A stretch of 34,609 nt of DNA. Origin: a virus. The translations under genes were made by a program, and so were the position numbers. How positions within the stretch are numbered: the first letter of the stretch is position 1; each line of letters opens with the position of its first letter. A model generated the notes under the pieces. That model was not told the origin of the DNA and made no database searches. It worked only from the letters and a program-made list of their open reading frames with translations. The stretch covers positions 1 to 34,609 of IMG/VR virus record IMGVR_UViG_3300022745_000110; one strand, given 5' to 3'. Shown in pieces: positions 31,825-34,609 of the stretch.

Positions 31825-32490
31825 ATGTCTGACTACACGAAGGGTACCACTGAGGGCCTTGAGGGTTTCGCCGCCGTCGCCGGAGCCATGCTTCTGTCTG
31901 ACGTTCTTCCTAAGTGGGAAGAGGACGTCAAGGCCCTGCACACTAAGGCCGACACGGTTAGTGACTCTGCCCTTGTCGAACTTGCCAACACGTCCGGTAA
32001 CGATGGTGACAAGGCTAACGCTAAGTTGCTCGGTGATCTGAAGGCGAAGATCAAGGAGGTTACTGACGCGCTTCGGACTAGCCTTGCCCCCGGGACCGCT
32101 GCGCAGATTGACAAGAAGGCTGTCGCGGAGCGGGTGCGCGCTTACCGTACGCAACTCGATGCCTCCCAGACTATGGGAGTCCCTGCCGAGTGGCTCGCGG
32201 CTCAGGGTTACACCGCCGCCACCGCCGGTAAGGTTACCCGTCCGCGTGTCGCCGCTATCAATCTCAGCGGTTCGGTCACCGGCACGGCTAAGAACTTCAC
32301 GGAGGCCGGTAACCTCATCAAGGCTCAGACCGGAACCGCCGTTGACGTCAACGTCATCAAGGCGAAGGTTGAGGAGACCGCCGGTAAGTCTATCGCAGAC
32401 CTCACCGACAACGTTTCGGTTACTCTCGTGATCGACGCCGAGAAGAACCAGAGTGTGACCTTGGAGGTTATCCCCAAGGTTGCCGAGTAA
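31825..32490 (+). CDS. Unknown GC-rich protein with its own promoter and terminator
   Basis: 221 aa from ATG 31825 with AGGAG (31811-31815). N-terminal half helical (GLEGFAAVAGAMLLSDVLPKWEEDVKALHTKAD), middle KAKIKEVTDALRTSLAPGTAAQIDKKAVAERVRAYRTQ, C-terminal half with strands (NVSVTLVIDAEKNQSVTLEVIPKVAE). No domain recognised. The leucine codons are CTT, CTC, CTG and TTG only; TTA and CTA, common elsewhere in the window, are absent. The set of a good promoter, its own terminator and GC-rich codons suggests strong expression. It may be a host-takeover or DNA-associated protein. Unknown function. Confidence 0.7.
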   Translation: MSDYTKGTTEGLEGFAAVAGAMLLSDVLPKWEEDVKALHTKADTVSDSALVELANTSGNDGDKANAKLLGDLKAKIKEVTDALRTSLAPGTAAQIDKKAVAERVRAYRTQLDASQTMGVPAEWLAAQGYTAATAGKVTRPRVAAINLSGSVTGTAKNFTEAGNLIKAQTGTAVDVNVIKAKVEETAGKSIADLTDNVSVTLVIDAEKNQSVTLEVIPKVAE

Positions 32491-32496
32491 CTAAAT

Positions 32497-32536
32497 AAAA
32501 ATACCCCCTAGGGCTAATGCCCTAGGGGGTATTTTT
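32497..32536. terminator. Bidirectional terminator sharing arms with 7021-7060
   Basis: Arms AAAAATACCCCCTAGGGC (32497-32514) and GCCCTAGGGGGTATTTTT (32519-32536), loop TAAT. The A-run and T-run make it work in both directions. The outer 14 bases are the same as in the terminator at 7021-7060. It lies just behind the stop of the 221-aa gene. Confidence 0.92.
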
Positions 32537-32625
32537 ATGTCCCGGCTAACTTGGCGTGGAAAACGCGCATGGAAATTAGTACCATGCGTACCAACTAAAA
32601 AATTACAATCAGTACCATAGTTCTA

Positions 32626-32655
32626 TTGACGGGCGGCCGTTATGCGTGGTAGCGT
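32626..32655 (+). promoter_or_regulatory. Promoter of the third early cassette
   Basis: -35 TTGACG (32626-32631), 18-bp spacer, -10 TAGCGT (32650-32655, TAnnnT). It is 48 bp before the ATG at 32704. GAAAACGCG (32559-32567) lies 67 bp upstream, and CGCATGG/CCATGCG (32566-32572 and 32582-32588) forms an inverted repeat there, a possible operator. Confidence 0.55.
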
Positions 32656-32703
32656 AGCCCTGTCGGTCAAGGACGTAAGGCCCACTAGTCGGGAGTAATC
32701 ACA

Positions 32704-32844
32704 ATGACGAAGCATGATGCACTAGACAAAGTTGTGAGCCAGTACAGTAAGGGGCTAATTACGCCGATGGAACTAATCGAGCAGATCGGTGATATCTACA
32801 CAACGGATACCCACGAAGACTGCCACTGTCTCGCCTGCCTCTAG
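32704..32844 (+). CDS. Cys-rich microprotein
   Basis: 46 aa, MTKHDALDKVVSQYSKGLIT... and ending in HEDCHCLACL. GGGAG lies 8 nt before ATG 32704. It contains a helix (DALDKVVSQYSKGLITPMELIEQIG) and a C-terminal CxCxxC that could bind metal or form a disulfide. The leader (GGGAGTAATCA) is nearly the same as that of the next gene. Function unknown, but the good start site supports a real gene. Confidence 0.6.
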   Translation: MTKHDALDKVVSQYSKGLITPMELIEQIGDIYTTDTHEDCHCLACL

Positions 32845-32856
32845 GGAGTAATCAAA

Positions 32857-33072
32857 ATGTCGGAGTCACAGCACCAACTAATTAAGACCCGCTACAGGGG
32901 GCACCTAATCCTGTGCCGACGTTATCTCGGTTGGTATCCCAGCGGTACTACGCTTTTCGTTGTGGACGCGGCCGACACCGGGGGTAGTGTTTGGGGGCGT
33001 GGTTCTTCATTTCACACGGCTATGGCATCAGTAATCCAGGGTATTGATCTTTACGAAGATAAGTTTAATTAG
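32857..33072 (+). CDS. Unknown small protein
   Basis: 71 aa from ATG 32857 with GGGAGTAATCA upstream. Strand-rich: RYRGHLILCRRYLGWYPSGTTLFVVDAADTGGSVWG, then a helix HTAMASVIQGIDLYED. The pattern of a beta sheet with a C-terminal helix could be a small nucleic-acid or protein-binding fold. It carries CTACAGGGG (32892-32901). A small hairpin GGCCC/GGGCC (33072-33086) follows, possibly a weak terminator. Function unknown. Confidence 0.55.
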   Translation: MSESQHQLIKTRYRGHLILCRRYLGWYPSGTTLFVVDAADTGGSVWGRGSSFHTAMASVIQGIDLYEDKFN

Positions 33073-33125
33073 GCCCTTAGGGGGCCGAACCTTATTTTCG
33101 ATCAAGATCATTCTCGGGGCGACTC

Positions 33126-33157
33126 GGTAGGATACTACTCTAGAGTAGTATCCTACC
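33126..33157. repeat. 32-bp perfect palindrome
   Basis: GGTAGGATACTACTCT (33126-33141) followed directly by its exact complement (33142-33157), no loop. No T-run follows, so it is not a standard terminator. It opens the gene-free stretch 33073-33482. It may be an operator for a dimer, a resolution or attachment site, or part of an origin. Confidence 0.85.
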
Positions 33158-33159
33158 TT

Positions 33160-33470
33160 CGCCAAGATCGTCCGCACCATGCATAACCGCAGGTCAGACC
33201 CCATGCATACCCCACCCAAAACCCAGTACCCACGCTACCCCTTGCATACCCCCCATACATAAAGCCTACATACAGCCTGCATAACGCTCAATCGGAGCAT
33301 CGTCGCAGGTGAGGCCCGTTACCCCGTTATGCATCATCGGTGGGTAGCGGCACGCATAACGGGTGCATAACGCTCTGACCTGCACCTATGCACCCACCCG
33401 CTATGCACCCAAAATAATGCGATTACATAAGCACATTAACCTATCAACCCCGTTACCTATCAACCTAATT
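33160..33470. repeat. Repeat-rich gene-free region, candidate replication origin
   Basis: TGCATAAC is present at 33180, 33278, 33364 and, reversed, at 33326 (GTTATGCA). Variants are TGCATACC/TGCATAC (33204, 33243), CGCATAAC (33353) and TGCATAG reversed (33386, 33401). CCCGTTATGC (33323-33332) and GCATAACGGG (33354-33363) form an inverted repeat of 10 bp. GCAGGTCAGA (33189-33198) and TCTGACCTGC (33374-33383) form another, at the edges. TGCATAACGCTC appears twice. C/A-rich strands with few G (33210-33270). No coding frame is convincing. The layout is like iterons of a replication origin. A regulatory centre is the alternative. Confidence 0.5.
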
Positions 33471-33482
33471 GGAGGCCTTGCT

Positions 33483-33608
33483 ATGTCTTACCGTTGGTGG
33501 CACCCTAGCACTAAGTCCGGCCGGATTATCCAGATCATTGTCCGAGGAGTATTCCTCCTCGTCGTGGTAACGGCCGTCATGCTACTGTCCAGTATTGTCC
33601 CTAACTAA
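33483..33608 (+). CDS. Small membrane protein
   Basis: 41 aa from ATG 33483 with GGAGG (33471-33475). MSYRWWHPSTKSGRIIQII is amphipathic and basic; VRGVFLLVVVTAVMLLSSIVPN is one transmembrane helix. A longer form that starts in the repeat region has no ribosome binding site. Function unknown. Confidence 0.6.
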   Translation: MSYRWWHPSTKSGRIIQIIVRGVFLLVVVTAVMLLSSIVPN

Positions 33609-33621
33609 TCGGAGTCTAGTC

Positions 33622-34215
33622 ATGTCCACTACTGCCAACAATAAGCCAGTGTATTTTAAGATCACAAAGTCTGGTCGTAAATCTAAATACAATGATGACT
33701 TTGTATGGCCTGCCCACGGAAAGTGGGCACCCCCTGTAGCGCCTAAGTTGTGCTCGTCAGGCTACCATCTATTCACATTTGAGCACATCTGGACATATAT
33801 CCAGCACGGTACCGAACTATGGGTAGCCGATGGTAAAGGTATGTATGTCGAATCAGAAGATAAGATTGCTTTTGAGCAGGCTAGACTAGTCCGCCGAGTG
33901 CCTGGCTTTACTCCGGCTAATCTCGCATTGGCAGCCCAAGATATTGCTGATTCGGTAGAGTATCTATCTGCTACTAATGCTGCTTATTCTGCTAGGGCTG
34001 CTGCTTTGGCTGCTACTAATGCTAGGGCTGTTTATTCTGCTACTAATGCTGCTTATTCTGCTAGGGCTGCTCATAACCATGCTACTAATGCTAGGGCTGA
34101 TGCTGTTTATTCTGCTACTAATGCTGCTTATTCTGCTAGGGCTGATGCTAATGCTGCTAGGATGGACCAGAAAAATAAGAATACAGGATTTCTTCGCAAC
34201 AGGATTGGACTCTAA
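33622..34215 (+). CDS. DUF7666-like protein with alanine-rich repeats
   Basis: 197 aa from ATG 33622 (GGAG about 8 nt upstream). The first 110 residues are an ordered domain: YFKITKSGRKSKYNDDFVWP, LCSSGYHLFTFEHIWTYI, TELWVADGKGMYVESEDKIAFEQARLVRRVPGFT. It resembles DUF7666-type phage proteins with a C-x-x-G-Y/F-H motif (C53-G56-H58 approx.). Residues about 116-180 are repeats of SATNAAYSARA with A, R, D or H between. The DNA repeat unit is close to exact in three copies. The tail is basic (MDQKNKNTGFLRNRIGL). Function unknown; the repeat would form a helix or polar stalk. Confidence 0.6.
   Translation: MSTTANNKPVYFKITKSGRKSKYNDDFVWPAHGKWAPPVAPKLCSSGYHLFTFEHIWTYIQHGTELWVADGKGMYVESEDKIAFEQARLVRRVPGFTPANLALAAQDIADSVEYLSATNAAYSARAAALAATNARAVYSATNAAYSARAAHNHATNARADAVYSATNAAYSARADANAARMDQKNKNTGFLRNRIGL
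33966..34146 (+). repeat. In-frame DNA repeat in the alanine-rich gene
   Basis: A unit of about 36 bp starting TCTGCTACTAATGCTGCTTA and ending GCTAGGGCTG occurs at 33967-34001, 34036-34070 and 34111-34145. Shorter units GCTACTAATGCTAGGGCTG lie between, at 34012-34030 and 34081-34099. All are in frame (3n), so the number of copies can change by slippage without breaking the gene. Confidence 0.85.
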
Positions 34216-34217
34216 TC

Positions 34218-34538
34218 ATGCCACAGCGTCTTATCATCAATCCAACACTCCATGCTCGCGGCCGTATTGCACCCCCTGTAGTGCATTGGTTTATTGAGGG
34301 CATCAGTACCGCTTCATTTACTATTGGTCCCGATGATACTGTCGTTAGCAACCTGGGCCGAGTGCATCCTAGTATGCGCAAAGAAATAGACCGTATCGGA
34401 GTACAGATCCAGGATGCTTTCTCAGCGCTAGGTAATGGAAGCGCTAGCAAGGCTATTAGTGTTCTTATCGATGAGGGCATCCTAGTAGTGCGTGATTATG
34501 ATGACCAGCCGACTGATTATGAGGACTACCATGACTAA
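34218..34538 (+). CDS. Unknown small acidic-tailed protein
   Basis: 106 aa from ATG 34218. Strand-rich N-terminus (PQRLIINPTLHARGRIAPPVVHWFIEGISTASFTIGPDDTVVSNLG), then helices (PSMRKEIDRIGVQIQDAFSAL; SASKAISVLIDEGILVV) and an acidic end (RDYDDQPTDYEDYHD). The second half may be a DNA-binding or oligomer helix pair. It carries CTACAGGGG on the - strand (34272-34281). It overlaps the next gene by 8 nt. Unknown function. Confidence 0.6.
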   Translation: MPQRLIINPTLHARGRIAPPVVHWFIEGISTASFTIGPDDTVVSNLGRVHPSMRKEIDRIGVQIQDAFSALGNGSASKAISVLIDEGILVVRDYDDQPTDYEDYHD

Positions 34539-34609
34539 GGAAACGCCTACACTCGCTAAGATTATTGACGTCATCAAGCGAAGTCCGGCTGGAATTACTC
34601 AGCGCGAGT
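34531..34609 (+). CDS. Partial gene, start of an HTH-like protein
   Basis: Starts ATG 34531, overlapping the preceding stop, and runs out of the window: MTKETPTLAKIIDVIKRSPAGITQRE. The helix IIDVIKRSP followed by GITQRE is a typical start of a winged-helix DNA-binding domain, but 26 residues are too few to be sure. Confidence 0.45.
   Translation, partial: MTKETPTLAKIIDVIKRSPAGITQRE

Larger units (their letters stand above)
97..34281. repeat. Dispersed 9-bp word CTACAGGGG (26 exact copies)
   Basis: Exact copies on the + strand (17): 97, 1205, 4445, 7697, 11882, 13244, 16515, 17610, 21178, 21496, 25053, 25080, 26374, 29704, 30259, 31014, 32892. On the - strand, seen as CCCCTGTAG (9): 307, 4941, 6894, 10520, 12475, 14594, 23217, 33730, 34272. 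Eleven have a fifth G; most have a G before the C. Twenty-five lie in coding sequence and one (31014) in the leader of the late operon. In coding sequence it appears as sense CTA-CAG-GGG (LQG, 5 copies), other sense frames (3) and, mostly, antisense as xCC-CCT-GTA-G (xPV, 17). The longest gap is 17620-21177. Near-matches exist, e.g. ATACAGGGG near 19278 and 30739 and CTACAGGGC at 28775. Confidence 0.95.

Noticed and set aside
33363-33482. Long form of the small membrane protein starting inside the repeat region
   Set aside because: No ribosome binding site for it; GGAGG stands before ATG 33483.
33966-34146. Repeat block considered as CRISPR array
   Set aside because: Repeats are in frame, with no unique spacers of equal length, and encode a regular protein repeat.
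33977-34297. Leucine-rich frame with repeated LLL stretches
   Set aside because: It is the shifted reading of the alanine repeat DNA in the 33622-34215 gene; hydrophobicity comes from the frame shift.

Overview
The window is a large part of the genome of a short-tailed (podovirus-like) double-stranded DNA phage. The evidence is a full virion module without a tail tube, sheath or tape-measure gene: small and large terminase, portal, scaffold, HK97-type capsid, adaptor, a tail-stabilisation/nozzle-like protein and several large internal virion proteins. A lysis cassette and a replication module with a family A DNA polymerase and a primase-helicase accompany it. The host is probably a high-GC actinobacterium. 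Its tail-fibre and head-fibre domains and its lysis genes look like those of actinobacteriophages, and its three tRNAs (Leu-UAA, Gln-UUG, Lys-UUU) all read A-ending codons that would be scarce in such a host. No integrase is present in the window, but part of the genome is missing, so lifestyle is open.

Left part (1-7022, + strand): replication and metabolism. A truncated Sak4/RecA-like ATPase is followed by a DUF669-like partner, a tRNA-Leu, a HAD phosphatase, a small basic protein, an HNH nuclease, a GC-rich hairpin, and tRNA-Gln and tRNA-Lys with a structured spacer. Next come a small gene starting almost directly at the 3' end of tRNA-Lys, a primase-helicase, DNA polymerase, two small proteins, a RuvC-like resolvase and a tiny Cys-rich protein. 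A perfect bidirectional terminator (7021-7060) ends this unit and also the late operon that converges on it.

Middle part (30987 down to 7063, - strand): one nearly gap-free late operon, with most genes joined by TAATG, ATGA or TAGTG overlaps. In transcription order it holds a tandem-HTH protein, small terminase, two tail-fibre-like proteins, large terminase, an acidic protein, a zinc-ribbon protein with a second gene overlapping its end, portal, two small proteins, scaffold, capsid, a head-fibre-like protein, a conserved small protein, adaptor, nozzle-like protein, internal virion proteins (71, 222, 381 and 1598 aa), an M15 peptidase, holin, an acidic microprotein, an amidase endolysin and a membrane protein. 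A well-formed promoter (31121-31149, - strand) lies upstream.

Right part (31150-34609, + strand): early-type small genes in separate expression cassettes. Each of the first two ends in its own terminator, and promoters precede the first, second and third units. Then comes a region of about 400 bp without genes that holds a 32-bp perfect palindrome and repeated TGCATAAC motifs in both orientations, a candidate replication origin or regulatory centre. Last are a small membrane protein, an alanine-rich repeat protein and further unknowns.

The most striking signal is a 9-base word, CTACAGGGG, present 26 times exactly on the two strands across the window. About 0.26 copies would be expected for a random 9-mer under equal base use. 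It sits in several reading frames, so it is a DNA-level motif rather than a protein motif.
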